This document shows positions 10,863-22,700 of a DNA stretch of 64,000 nucleotides, in pieces. The notes under the pieces are model-generated. The model worked only from the letters and a program-made list of their open reading frames with translations, was not told where the DNA came from and ran no database searches. Each line of letters starts with the position of its first letter. Position 1 is the stretch's first letter. This stretch comes from Chinchilla lanigera (lineage: Eukaryota > Chordata > Mammalia > Rodentia > Chinchillidae): positions 3,076,852-3,140,851 of the forward strand of contig NW_004955429.1 in assembly GCF_000276665.1 (NCBI RefSeq), in the 5' to 3' direction. The position numbers were made by a program, and so were the translations under genes.

Positions 10863-11600
10863 CAGAAAGAGAAGAGACACTGTTTATTCACATGCAAGTA
10901 TCATAAAATCAAGTGAGATCATTGAGGAAAGTGAGAAAGAAGATGAATAGAAAAAAAAAACAAAAAAAAGGTAAGATAGCTAAGTCATGAAAGAAAGAGA
11001 AAAAAGAGATAAAAAAAAAATGAAAATAGACACAGGAAAACAAAGCAAGACAAAACAAAACAAAAAACACCAACTGGACAGAGAAAGGAAAACCAACCAA
11101 ACAACAGACAAAAATAAAAGTGGTAAAATTCCTCTGGTGTCCACTGTTCTGTGGTAGGTCCAAGTCAGATCACAGAAATGTGCTGTGTACTCCAGCCAAG
11201 CTTGCCATGAGATTTGTGCTGGCTATGGGGCTGATCTTGGCCTCTGAATGTGGAGCTGGCACTGGTCTTCTGTTGCTGAGTTCTCTCTGAGCTCTTTCAT
11301 GTAAAATGACGGTTCCACCTGCCCTCTTCAGTTCTGAGTGTCTGTGTGTTGAAGCACAGTGCTGGTTCACCTATCTTACCAACTGCTGGCTCACATTTTC
11401 ACTGCTGCAATTTTTGTTCAAGTTTTTCTCAGAGATCCCTGGTGGAACAAACAGGCAGAATCACAGGAAGGAGGATGCACAGAGCGCTGACTGGTCCTGA
11501 GGAACACAGCACAGCTCCTGGTCCTGCTGCTCCCACAGCCGCCATACTCTGGGCTTTTCTCTTTTCTGAACTCCTGGGCCTGCTTCACAGGCACAGGTAG
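10863..11600 (-). mobile_element. Possible L1 5'UTR-like sequence
   Basis: Read on the minus strand this goes from a GC-richer start (GAGTATGGCGGCTGTGGGAG near 11530-11550) into a T-rich stretch. That layout recalls rodent L1 5'UTRs, and it sits in an L1 cluster. No coding motif supports it, so this is a tentative inference. Confidence 0.3.
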
Positions 11601-11763
11601 TCTTACCTATTAACCTACTAGATATGCACTGTTTTTAAAGCACTGCTGTTTAATTTGGGGGGAATTTATCACTCCTTTCCTCTTTCAGTGTGAGTTCTGA
11701 ACTATTGAATGTTTCGTTAGTGTTTGTTCCTGTTTTGTCTCAATGACTAAATCCATTAAATTA

Positions 11764-11765
<2 letters not shown>

Positions 11766-11803
<38 letters not shown>
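11766..11803 (+). repeat. (GT)n microsatellite
   Basis: About 19 uninterrupted GT units, followed by a degenerate TG/TA-rich stretch to about 11880. Confidence 0.98.
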
Positions 11804-11805
<2 letters not shown>

Positions 11806-12147
11806 ACATGGAGACACACACTTTTACCTATATAGCTAGGTATATGTATATGTGAGTGTGTATATATGTGTGTGTGTTAAAAATATAGTGAATGTTTAAG
11901 TTTTTTTTAAAAAAATATTACAGTAAAAGGCACATTGTCATCAATCCCCCTCAAAATAACACCCCCCCTTGCTTAGAACACGCTTACCCATTTTTCTTGC
12001 CACTTTCTGGAAGTCCTTTTTCATGAATGTCTTTTAGTTACACTGTCCTGGCTGTCTTGAAAACCTGAGTTGATCCAAAACATTTACCTTTCATGGGGAA
12101 GAGCCAGCGTTGCACTGTGCCAGGTGCAGTGAATAAGGTAGATGGGG

Positions 12148-12547
12148 ACACATTAGTTACTTTTCTGTCACTGCTGAGATGAAACACCCAATGCCCAAAA
12201 TTAAGGAAGGAAATTTTTATTCATCTCACAGTTTGTGGAGTCTTCAGTCCATAATTAGCTGGCTCCAAGGCAAGGTGGCACATGGCAGAGGAGTAACAGT
12301 TCATGGCTGTGGAAGACAGCAAAAGCCGCAAGAGCAGAAGGGGCAAAAGGCAGGAGCAAACCTCTTTCCCTCCCTTATATTGTACGCAGGCCACCTGCTC
12401 CTGGGCAAGTGCAGCACTCAAACTGCCAATCGCAGCAGTAGAAAACAAACCAATCACAAACTCTAGATTCAGCCACCTCCAAAAAGCCTGCCCCCATGAC
12501 CAACCACATGAGGCTTTGGGGGGACATCCACACATAGACCATAACAG
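12148..12547 (-). mobile_element. LTR fragment (MaLR-like), antisense
   Basis: ttagttacttttctgtcactgctgagatgaaacacc at one end, then tcacagtttgtggagtcttcagtccataattagctggctcc and gcccccatgaccaaccacatgagg, ending gaccataacag. This is the order seen in antisense MaLR-type LTRs of rodents. Subfamily unknown. Confidence 0.55.
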
Positions 12548-14164
12548 TTTCTGTTGAATGGTATTCAATAATAAAACTCAACATATTTTTGACCACCTTG
12601 CATAGAGACAGGAAAGAGGGCTTCCTTCACTGCTTTGGAAAGTGGCAAGCATGATGGATAAAGGTCTTCAGGGTGAGGGGGATTAATGGCGACATGTCTT
12701 TTACTGGAATAAATTTTTTTATTTAAATATACATCATATTTTTGATCACTCCTTAGATATATACATACATATGACTGTATTTGTGAACGTATGTTTTGAT
12801 AGGCAAATAAATTAAAAGAGCAAGACTGCTCTGGCTAGTCCCATTCACAGAAAGTGCACAAGGAATTTAGACAGGATTGTCTGAGATGGTTAAAATGGAG
12901 TTAAACTGAACATTTCCTTGAGCTGAAGTTTAGAGCTAGAAGTAGTTATCTAATCGGAGAAAGAGGTTCTTCAAACCAGCTCAAATGGTAAAATTAAAAA
13001 ACCTAATTCAAAGAACATAAGAAACCTAAGTTAAAGTGAAGATTAAAATTCTAAGCTCTAATTGAGCTGGTGGTGACCAAAGAGTTAGTTTAGAGGACAC
13101 TATTAAAAGACCTTTAGTAATTACATCAGGTGAGGCTGTTATTAGTAAGGGAGGTTGTTCTCCTTATGTCTGTCTAGGGCAGAAAAGATTTCTCATCTAT
13201 CGCAAGGTGTATGGCTGAGGTAATTATAGTGAGAGACAAATGAACATGAGAAAAACATACAAACTTACTTAATTAGAGTTCTATGGAAGTTTTCAGAAAA
13301 GACCCTGCCCAAACAGATAAGCTGAATTTCTATGGACAGCATGCAGAAGTCTGATTGGAAAACAGAGGAGTGTGATCTAATGGTGTGTTCAGATTCCTCC
13401 GTGTCCCTATGTTTTTAGAGAGAAGGCTATGCTTTTCTTCTGGGTGGTAGACAGGGAGCTTCTGGAATGATTCTTTTGATTCACTTCAGGGGAAGGTCAG
13501 CTGAATTTTATGGCTAAGCACATAAAAGGAAGTAATAAGGAGAATTCCTTCTGGTTTCTATGATTTGCTTCAAAAGAAAGGCAGGGAGATGATCACAAAG
13601 AATTTCCTGCTTTTCTGGCTTCCTCAGAGGCCATGGTGTCATATGTTGGGAGGGTGTGTCCTGACCCCCATCGCAAGCACGCATGCATTTCTTACTGTGG
13701 TAATTGTAGATTCTGAGGAAATTTACTGATTCTAATCATCACAGCTTTTACGATGGATGAGCAAATGTTGGGATTGTCATCCAAACAATTGTGGCATCAT
13801 AGAATTTGTGAAAAATACATTATGAAAAAATTACTATGAACAAACTACGTTGATATGAGAGATAATGAAAATCAGATGGTCTTCTGGGAAGGTCTCCACA
13901 AGGTGGTCGTAGAGGAGCTAAGCCCAGCTGAAATGAAGGAGGCAGCTGTAGGAAATTCTGCGGAGGCAAGAACAATGGCCCATGTGGTGCTGGACATGGA
14001 GCAGAGTTGTAGCAGAGGAGGTGGAAGGAATCTGTAAGGAAAAATGGTAGACCAGATGAAGCCAGAAAGACTAGGATGGTTAGTGTGCTGAGGCATTACC
14101 ATGTGTATTAACTTATCAAAAAGTGCTGTTTGTACTATGTATTCTCTGTTTGACTTTAGAAAAT
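12548..14164. other. Unique intergenic DNA downstream of GAD2
   Basis: No exon, RNA gene or repeat that I recognise in about 1.6 kb. The repeat-poor state may reflect chance or conserved non-coding sequence. Confidence 0.4.
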
Positions 14165-14290
14165 GACTAAATGTAGAGCCTCGATTTTCCTATGTGTAAA
14201 ATGAAAGTGCTGAATTAATTATATGAAAGTATCTGGCTTATGGTAACCTCTCCATAAGTGTCAGTGGAATTAATTATTATACCTAAAGGC
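14165..14290 (+). mobile_element. MIR fragment (weak)
   Basis: The sequence cctatgtgtaaaatgaaagtgctgaatt, followed by tggcttatggtaacctctccataagtgtcag, follows the 3' half of MIR. Confidence 0.5.
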
Positions 14291-14734
14291 TCTTCCGGGT
14301 TATATTCTTTGGCCATCATCTACCTGTATTCTTCCTTGGAGGTCATGTGATCCCATCCATTAGTGGGCTTAGCCAATGCCACACAGGCACAGGGGAAGGT
14401 CCATGGACAATATGGAGTGCATTCTTCCTCTAGGACAGCACTGAAGAGCATGGAGAGTCCTCTGAGGTCCGTGTGTGTATCGTTGGAGGTGATGAGGAGG
14501 GAGAGACATTAAAACAGGAGAATAAGAAGCAGACTCTGCTTATTATGGAACCTGAATGCATAGGAGACAATGCAAAGGATGACTTTCCAGTCCCTTGTGA
14601 GGTCAGTGCCCAAGAAGCACTACTGACCAAGAGTGACAGTCAAGTGTTTAAGGAGGTGACATGGGCTGACTCAGGAAATTTATACATCATCGACGTTAAC
14701 ACTGCGAAAACAAGACTTCCTGTGCTCTTACCAG

Positions 14735-14945
14735 GTGCTGGGAGCCACAAGTGCTATCCATACACTTCATTTAATTCACACTGAAAACTCGTGAGGAACT
14801 TGACTGTTTTAAAAGTGGGGAACAGAGTCAAGGAGACAGTTGGGTGCTCAGCGACTCCCAGTGGGTCAGTGGGGAGGCTGTGATCTGAGCTCAGATATCC
14901 ACAGCTCCAGAGTTGGTACTCTCGTCACTCATGAGATACTGCTTC
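14735..14945 (+). mobile_element. MIR SINE
   Basis: ccaggtgctgggagccacaagtgctatccatacacttcatttaattcacac, then gtggggaacagagtcaagg and gatctgagctcagatatccacagctccagag, follow MIR order in sense orientation. Confidence 0.75.
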
Positions 14946-15529
14946 CCAAGTCGAGGCGGAACCGGAAGTTCTTTCTAGGCCCAGGGAATAATGTGAACAA
15001 AGGTAGGGATTTCGAGCAAGGCCTCTTTATTTGGGAACTGACTGGTTCTGCCATAAGCAGGGCTATTGGAGTTAGCTAGGAAGCTTGCCACTTCCCTCCA
15101 TTTATGTCCTTTCTTACCCCTGCATGTGCTTGACATGTATCGCTTTTCTCCAGAATAATACTTTTAAGGTCATCTCAGACCTTTTGGAATTGCTTGGCTG
15201 TGAAAAAGGAAGTCAGATATCTCTTATCTATTCTCTCTCTGTAGATATTTATATGTGAACTTGTTAAATTTGTATACTTTTATATTTTTAACTTGGCCAT
15301 CCCTCTTAGCTCTGCTTTTTAACAGCTTAGGAAAAAACCCTTGAAACCTTGCACCCCACAGGTCCAGAGTCATATATTTTCCACAATGAAAACACAGCAC
15401 ACACATAGTCTGTGTGTATGTGGCATTGTACTGTGTGTCTGAATCGGATGTCCCAGTTGTTCTGAAACATGTGACCTTCTGTGGGTTTCCCAGGTGCAGG
15501 CCATAGGCCGTGGGTTATGCTACAGGATT

Positions 15530-15662
15530 AAGAATGAAGGGAATGAAGGGGCTGGGGATTTAGCTCAGCGGCAAAGCGCCTGCCTGGCAAGCGCAAGGTC
15601 GTGAGTTCGGTTCCCAATACCGGAGAAAAACCAAAAAAAAAAAAAAAGAATGAAGGGAATGA
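15530..15662 (+). mobile_element. Young ID SINE with 17-bp target duplication
   Basis: The ID body (15547-15625) is close to BC1/ID and retains A and B boxes of its tRNA-derived Pol III promoter (tagctcagcgg, ggtcgtgagttcggttcc). It is followed by an A-rich tail. The perfect direct repeat AAGAATGAAGGGAATGA flanks it at 15530-15546 and 15646-15662. Confidence 0.95.
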
Positions 15663-16143
15663 GACCAACCTACTGGGTATTTGATATTGTTATGGCAGTA
15701 CTAGTATAGTTCCACCCATGGTGTTGGTATTGAGAATAAGTTTTAAGGATCTTTATCTTTCCAGATTCATATAAAGATAATGTGGTGTGGGGGAGGAAAT
15801 GGGTAGAGGGATGGGAGAAAGAAGATTCAGCTTATACATGAGTAAATGTTGAAGCTGGGTGAAAGCAACATGATTTATTATAATTTTCCCCCACTTTTTA
15901 AAGTATTTGGAATTTTCTGTAACAATTTTTTTTTTTTTTTTTTTTTTTAATATTGGATCAGATTGAAGGAGAAAGCAGAGTGATACCACAGTACTGGAAG
16001 AGGACTACTGCAGAAGTACGATCCAGACACGTGGAACACTGTGCCAAAGGCAGGGCCTTTAATTCAGATATTTCATTGAAAATGGTCTCTGTCACATGGC
16101 AGAAATAAGAATCCACAGCCTAAGCTATGTCCACATGTACACA

Positions 16144-16149
16144 TTTATT
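16144..16149 (-). terminator. GAD2 distal poly(A) signal AATAAA
   Basis: AATAAA on the minus strand in the context CTAAACCCAAATAAATGTG, followed by a GT-rich stretch (GTGTACATGTGGACATAG) typical of a downstream element. Cleavage here would give a 3'UTR of about 3.48 kb, in line with the ~5.7 kb GAD65 mRNA. Confidence 0.7.
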
Positions 16150-16440
16150 TGGGTTTAGAGAGACAACACAGGTAAAATACTTTGCTCATACACAAGTTTA
16201 TATTTGGTAAGAAGAACAGGTTGACAAATAGTTGTATATTTTCTCTTTAATTTATTTTCTGTCTTTAGCGATGGAGTGATGCTGGGAGAATGTTGACGTT
16301 GCTTGGAAACACCAGTGGGGAACAGTATTTGGCACACAAAACTAATAATTACATGGTGTTTGCATTTAGCACTTGAAAACAGAAGAGCACATGCAAGATG
16401 ACACCCAGTTCGAGGTTCCTTGATACATGTCCTGCTACTA

Positions 16441-16448
16441 TATTTACA
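16441..16448 (-). promoter_or_regulatory. Candidate Pumilio response element in GAD2 3'UTR
   Basis: The plus strand reads tatttaca, so the transcript reads TGTAAATA, the canonical PUM1/2 octamer. It lies about 300 nt before the distal poly(A) signal, so only the long isoform would carry it. Inferred from motif alone. Confidence 0.4.
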
Positions 16449-19187
16449 CCTGTGCTTTCATTTTTCCATATTCTAAGGAGCGGCATCTACTCCAAGGCCC
16501 AGCAGAGCCAACACCTGCAATGCTGGCAGTTTGTGACACTCCATGCCTGGTTTCTACTGTTCTTAGAGACAAAGTAGTGGTCACCTTGCATTTTGTGAAG
16601 TCACACAATTCTTAAAGGTCATTGCTCAGGAGGGAGCTTAGTTGAGAGCATGTTCTGTATTAGAGCTGATGTGGAGGACATCACATCATGTTGGAGGGAA
16701 GAGAAAGAGAGAGAGAGAGAGGTGCAAATGGAGTTCTCATAATATCCAAGTTCGATACAGCTACCACAGAGAAGACAAACCAGTACTATATTGTATAAGC
16801 AGTTACAGCAACACATGTTATTGCAACACTGTACAGTTCAGATATAAAGTGCACAACCTCAATTGGAGGTGACAAGACAGTACTATCAATATAATAAAGG
16901 CAAAACAGTCACACATATAATTGGTTTCCGTAGCTTTCCTCACATCCTCTAACAGTACATGGAGTATATATCCTTTATAATTCTCAGATAAAGACATACT
17001 TGTACTTTGTTCAAGTATTATAAATAATAAACACAATATTGCTATATAAATGAAAATGGCCATGTTAATTCTGATTAAAGCTAAAACCAAACATTTCTAA
17101 AATTTGTAAAATACAGTCTCACATAAAGACCTTTGGCAGTAGGAATTTGGGCTAATGTTCAAAACCATCTCCCTCTCTCTTTTCCTTCTTTCTTTCTTTG
17201 GTTCCTTTTTCTTTTCTTCCTCCCTCCCTCTCTGGAGTGGATTATAGATCTGCCTCACAGAGTATTTATTAAACTACTGAGACCTGCTAGGCTTTTGTTT
17301 GCCTCTTTTTCAGGGCTATGGTTGGTGAGGATTTTCCTAGGTTCTCAGCAAACTGTGTAATAACCTGGAGGGGGCTGAAATTAGGAGAGGAAATCTAATA
17401 GTAAAAATTACTCTGCTAGCTTTCAAAGTCAGGCACAGCTTCTCCTTTTAAATTCTGTCATTGCACCAAGCTAAGAAGTGGCTTCTGTTAGAAGGTTGGT
17501 TCCTCAAGGGCCTGGAGCAGAAAAGAACTAGTCCATCAAGGCACGGCTGCCTATCTTCTCCAAGTGAAACAGTGTGTTTGGTAAAGTAATGTCTCTGCCT
17601 CTGAAACGAAACCTGGGAGTCGGAGGCTCGAGATGGATGGGCAAGTATGTGCTTTATTTTCCGCAGCCATCTCTAGGAAGGAAAGGGGTACTTCTCTGTT
17701 AGGGAAAGCCTAAAATGGGAGGTTGTTCCTTCATGAAATTCTGCAGTACACATTCTTTTTCTAATTGCCAAAGGGAACCCATTTACTTCCTAGAGAAAGA
17801 CAGCCCAAAGCCATTTTCATATCAATCATTAGCGGTTTTTGTAGATAACCTGGGAGAAAGAAGGGAGCGGTCAACTCATGATTTCAGACGGTTCCATCCT
17901 GTGATTATATTATGGGGTATTTTTATCTGCTAAAGGACAAGGACTTCCTTGTTCTGTACTGCAGGTTTTCTGACTACTGAACTGTGCTAGCCACATAAAA
18001 AAGGTAGAATGTTTCTGGACATGCCTCTGCAGTCTGCGTGTAAAACACTGCAGCTGTCTCATCCGCATTTGGAGCCTGACTGTCTGTGGCCCCATAAAAA
18101 TCTACAATAACTTCTCTTAGTTCCCGCCTCTCCATCAGGTTTGCAGGGAAAGAAAGATGATTTTAAAATAGTATTTTGAATTCTAAACTTTGCTGCATAT
18201 TCTGGTCGCTTTGAGTCTTGGTGGGAGATAGATTAAAGAAGGTCGTAGGCTACCTCAAAAGTCTGGAGTGAGGAGCTCACTTCATGAAAGGAAGCTAAGT
18301 ACTAGTGTATTCATTAATTATTCGGCATCCCAGATAGAGAGTCTGGCAGGAGAGACTTCTGCGTGAAGAACTGGGGAGGAAGAGGGGATAAGCAATCATC
18401 CAGGAAGTAAATGACTCCTTTCTGGACAGTAGCAATATGGCACCTAGGGTGATGTTATTGTTGTCATGCGGAGATCTCATCTCACAAAGCCGAGTTTAAC
18501 ATCCTGGGCTCATCACATTCTGGGAATGTGCTTCATTCTTCTTTGTTCAGGCTGACTAGGTTTTATCTTTATTTTCTCTAATTAATTCAAATGACCTAAT
18601 AAAAGAATACTGTTTGGGAAGATGCTTTAAAAATCAGCATCAACTTGTGTTCCAAACAGGTCAAACTGGATAGCAGAATAGAGCACTTTCTCTAATCTTA
18701 TCTAAGGTGAAGCCTGGCTTTCCATGCTCCCAGAGTGGGCCTGCTAAGGAAAACTAGCTGGAAATTTTTAAATGGAAAGAGAATCTTAATTGTTGATCTG
18801 ATCAATTATTTTTTACCAATCTGCAGTATTATTTTGTGTTTATTTTGATACGGTAACTTTCGAGATATGATTAAACCATCATGCATATTGAAAGAAGGAA
18901 TTATACCTTTTAAGAACTTTGTGGGCCTATGTGTTAAAATAACCTTGCTAAGTGTTTTATTGTGCCTCCATTAAAAGAAAGAGAAAAAAGTCTGGCTTAG
19001 GTTTTCTATCTGCCCCTGCAGTTTGTATAACCCATATAAAATAAAAATCTATATGTTACAAAATAGGATTTCTTTTTTATATATATATATTTTTTCCTTT
19101 TGTAAAATTATATGTATTTAAATACATTTGAAGTGTTACTATAGGTAAATTAGAAATTTTTTCTAATACTATGAAAAAGGCAAGAGT

Positions 19188-19193
19188 TTTATT
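19188..19193 (-). terminator. GAD2 proximal poly(A) signal AATAAA
   Basis: TTTATT on the plus strand gives AATAAA on the transcript strand, about 410 nt after the stop and followed by a T-rich stretch. The surrounding sequence (GTTGACAATAAAACTCTTGCC) looks like the end of the shorter GAD2 transcript. Another AATAAA at 18956-18961 is a weaker alternative. Confidence 0.7.
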
Positions 19194-19601
19194 GTCAACA
19201 TACATTTTATATTTACTTTATCCTTTTCACTGTACCCCAAAGAACCTTTTACGATTCAGGGGCAATTTGGCACTATTCAGTCTTACTACTCTGAAGAGAA
19301 AATAAAGTTTGATTTTGCACACTATATTAAAAGCAAGGGAAGTATTTATAACAACTTTAAGCTTTTCCTTATTGATTAGAACACAGCCGGTTGTCACTAA
19401 TTAATACAGAGGTATTCTAAACTTAAGAAAGGATTTTTAAAGGAGCGGTGGTTTTTCCTTTAAATTTTTAAACAGTACTCTACTATGACACCACAATGTA
19501 GAAATAGATTTACTTTGGAACAAACTACAAATACATTTACACAGTTCGTGACAACTTAATTGTCTACCTAGAGAACTGAAACAGCCTGGTGAGCTAGGTT
19601 A

Positions 19602-19775
19602 TTATAAATCTTGTCCAAGGCGCTCTATTTCTTCAATCAGGAAGTCAATGTCTTGGTGAGTTGCTGCGGGGTTTGAGATGACCATGCGGAAGAAATTGAC
19701 CTTGTCTCCCAAAGGTTGGTAGCTGACCATTGTGGTCCCATACTCCATCATTCGGGCTTTAATCACTGGAGCGAC
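19602..19775 (-). CDS. GAD2: GAD2 exon 16, C-terminus and stop
   Basis: The coding part is 174 nt: 57 codons from [14 protein letters not shown] to IERLGQDL, then TAA at 19602-19604. The acceptor is CCTACAG. The ERLGQDL ending is the normal GAD65 C-terminus, a region that in human is a major target of diabetes autoantibodies. The exon continues into the 3'UTR. Confidence 0.97.
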   Translation of the reverse strand, partial: VAPVIKARMMEYGTTMVSYQPLGDKVNFFRMVISNPAATHQDIDFLIEEIERLGQDL

Positions 19776-22700
19776 CTGTAGGAGAGACCTTATCAGAGCT
19801 GTAACTTTCTCCTGGGGACTCTCCCCTAGTCAAGGATCCTAACAAAGCAAGTGGAATTTTCAGTTTTTAACTAAACAGAACGATTTGTTTTCCCTTCAAG
19901 GAATTGCCTTCAAGTTTTCATGAAATCAAAGGACCAGAACGGTTCAAAATATTCAAAATCAGGCACATCAAAGAGCAATGGTAAGCTGTTAGGCATTTGC
20001 TACCTTAGCATTGATTTTCTAGTTAGTGTTCCGGGAAAATGAGAAGAATCTGGTACTGGTCCCAAGGCTAAACGATTTAGCAGTAAAACTATTGGAGTTT
20101 TTCTTCTAGAAAATAAAAAATCATTGGAAATAAAACATGGGTCTTAGAACTCTTACCAAGATAAGCCTCGTTATCAAGGGTTGTAAGAAGGTAATAGACT
20201 TTTGGCAACTTTGCTGAGATCTACATTTTTCTAGTTTTATTTTTATTCTCCTTTTGCATTGCCTCTGTTTATAAGATATTTTGGAAGATCCTACTTAGTA
20301 AGATGAAGAATTGGCTGGAGTAAAAGTCTGAACTCACAGGAATACACACACAGAAGTGCACAACAGACAAAGCTTTTCGGTGACGCCAGGCTGCTCGTTA
20401 CAGCCTTAGTAGTTACCCCCAATCTTCAGCTCTGACAAGACTAATTCATTAAATACCCTTGACACACTGTGCCATTCATATTTTCATCCCTCACACTTGT
20501 TATCAATCTTGCCACGTCACATTGGTTCTCTTTGCTTAGAATCTCTTTCTCTACCAGTTTAGATCATCTACTTCTATGGCTGCTGTAGAGCTTTTCCTGT
20601 TTTCTCTAAATCATTGGCATCTTTTAAGTTTTAACTACATGATCCTTACCCATAGATTCTGATTATATGTGAATTTCCTGTTAGTGTGTTACTAATGAGT
20701 AAATACATTTTCTCTATCTCAACTGTAAGTTCCTGGAGGGCATATTTGGTCCCTTTTAATCTTATTCTTCCCAAGACAGTGCTAGGTATGTGTTGAGGGC
20801 TTTCTTAGTTCTAATCAGCTATAAAAAGTAGAATGACACCAGTAGCTACCCAGGAAGTGGCACATATTTAAGTTGTATCCAACTCAATACATGAACTATC
20901 CATATTTACCATTGGTGTTGGTGCCTATAAGGTGTAACTTTTTTTTTTCCAGTGCTGAGGTTTGAACTCAGGGCCTCATGTGTGCTAGGCAAGCACATCA
21001 CCACTGAGCTACATCCTTGGTTCTTTGTAAAATTTTTCCAAATTTTGAGACAAAGTTTTGCTAAGTTGCCCAGGCGGGTCTCACACTTGTGATCCTTCCA
21101 ACCCTCCCCACACCCCTCATGCACACACCCCAGTAGCTAGCGTTAGAGACATGCCACAGTGTCTTGTCACCATCTGATCTTTCAAGCTCATTGCTGCAAA
21201 TATACAACAAGGAATGACAGAAGTTAGACAAACTTTAGATTATTTGAGATACACATGGTTAACAGCTTAGTTGAAGATGGGGATCATGCCTTACATCACA
21301 GTTAGATTCAATTTAAGTGAAGGATGATTGGATTGAAATGAAGGGCAGTTTGATTCACATTATGAACATGTGACTTTTGAATATTAACTAATTAATATTC
21401 ATACTAAGTAACGATTACTTTACAATGAGGTTTTAATGATCAAAGTACTAAATGCACAAAATCAGTAAGATCCAAATGAAGTCTAGTCATTTGTTGGTTT
21501 CCAAAGACAAAGCCAACAGATTTCATTTCCTCTTCATATTTTGAAGCTAGTTTCCTCATCTAAAAATGAGGGTGGATGATGATTCCAGTGCTGAGATGAT
21601 CTCATTCTAGATTAACGAGTTTTATGTTCTTTCCTGTCTCTCCGTTACTCCATGGGGAGATGGTGTGAAGAGGAATGTTACTGTGGGGTACATTCTTGTT
21701 TCACTTAAAGGATTAAGGATGTATGTGGGATGCTGTGTCCACCGCAGGGACTAACTGCTTAAAAAAATTCAAGTATCTTGAGTTTGGACTAATTTCTGAA
21801 AACAGAGGCACTAGACTATTCCAGCCAAAGGACATGGAATTTATCACTCTGTGCTGCAAGGCAAGGCAAGGCAAGTCAGTGAGTTCTTGGGCATAAAAAA
21901 TACTAAATTAGAAAAAGAATTTCAAATCCACACAGCTAGAGAAATTTAAGGGCAAAAAAATCGTACAACTTCCCCTTAGTTTTATTTGTATAAGTCATGC
22001 TTAATCTTTGTATTGATAAAACAATGATAATGCTTTACTTAAGTGACTTGAAGTCTGATTTCATTTTCAGGGCAAGCCAAGCAAAACCACATATGAGTGG
22101 CACTAGTTATTAAGGACAACCATCTCTAACTTTTCAGATGGATGCAAATCAAAGGTCAAAAGATTAAGGTTAACAGCTACATCCCAAACAGATTTTGACA
22201 TGAAGCGAGATTGAATCCTCCCACTCCTGTCACAAGCTGAGTTGGCAGGAATCGCAGCTGTCTAAATACATATGACTTTTGGTTGCTTCCAGAAAATACT
22301 GAGGAACTAAAATTAGCTGGACAATGGAATATCTTACTTTATTGTTATTCACTAGTGGCAAATTTAAAAGGAAAATAAGATTCTGTCTATCCTGATAAAT
22401 AGACATAGAGTTTTCTTCTGTTTCTAGATCTTTGGGGACTCAATTTCTTGGTTTTTTGTACAAAGAAACCCAGTTTGGAAAGAGGTGTTGCATGTTGAGG
22501 AAATCACTAACGATCTAGTCAATATGAGATCTTTGGGGGTGCCTTAAAAGATTTAGAGCATTATTTTCTCCCTGTGCCATTTGCTTTTCAATCTCTTAGA
22601 AAACAATAACCAAGGGACAAGTCCTAAATTTAAATCCATATTTGTGTCCTTATAAGAAGGCTTGTAGTCATCATGAAACAATCTTAGACACTATTACAGA

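Larger units (their letters stand above)
16125..19601 (-). other. GAD2: GAD2 3'UTR (proximal and extended forms)
   Basis: About 3.5 kb downstream of the stop in which I recognise no SINE, LINE or LTR, unlike its surroundings. Selection against insertions is expected in a 3'UTR. The first ~430 nt, ending in an AATAAA, and the last ~500 nt, also ending in an AATAAA, both resemble GAD2 transcript sequence as I remember it. GAD65 mRNA is reported as about 5.7 kb; a 1.76 kb CDS and a short 5'UTR leave room for a 3'UTR of this size. A TGTAAATA Pumilio-type octamer (16441-16448) and an AU-rich TTATTTA run (about 17021-17030) are visible on the transcript strand. Extent is inferred. Confidence 0.75.

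Noticed and set aside
14473..14784. A 103-codon plus-strand frame downstream of GAD2
   Set aside because: Its last part overlaps a MIR element and the rest matches no protein I know. There is no promoter or splice context.
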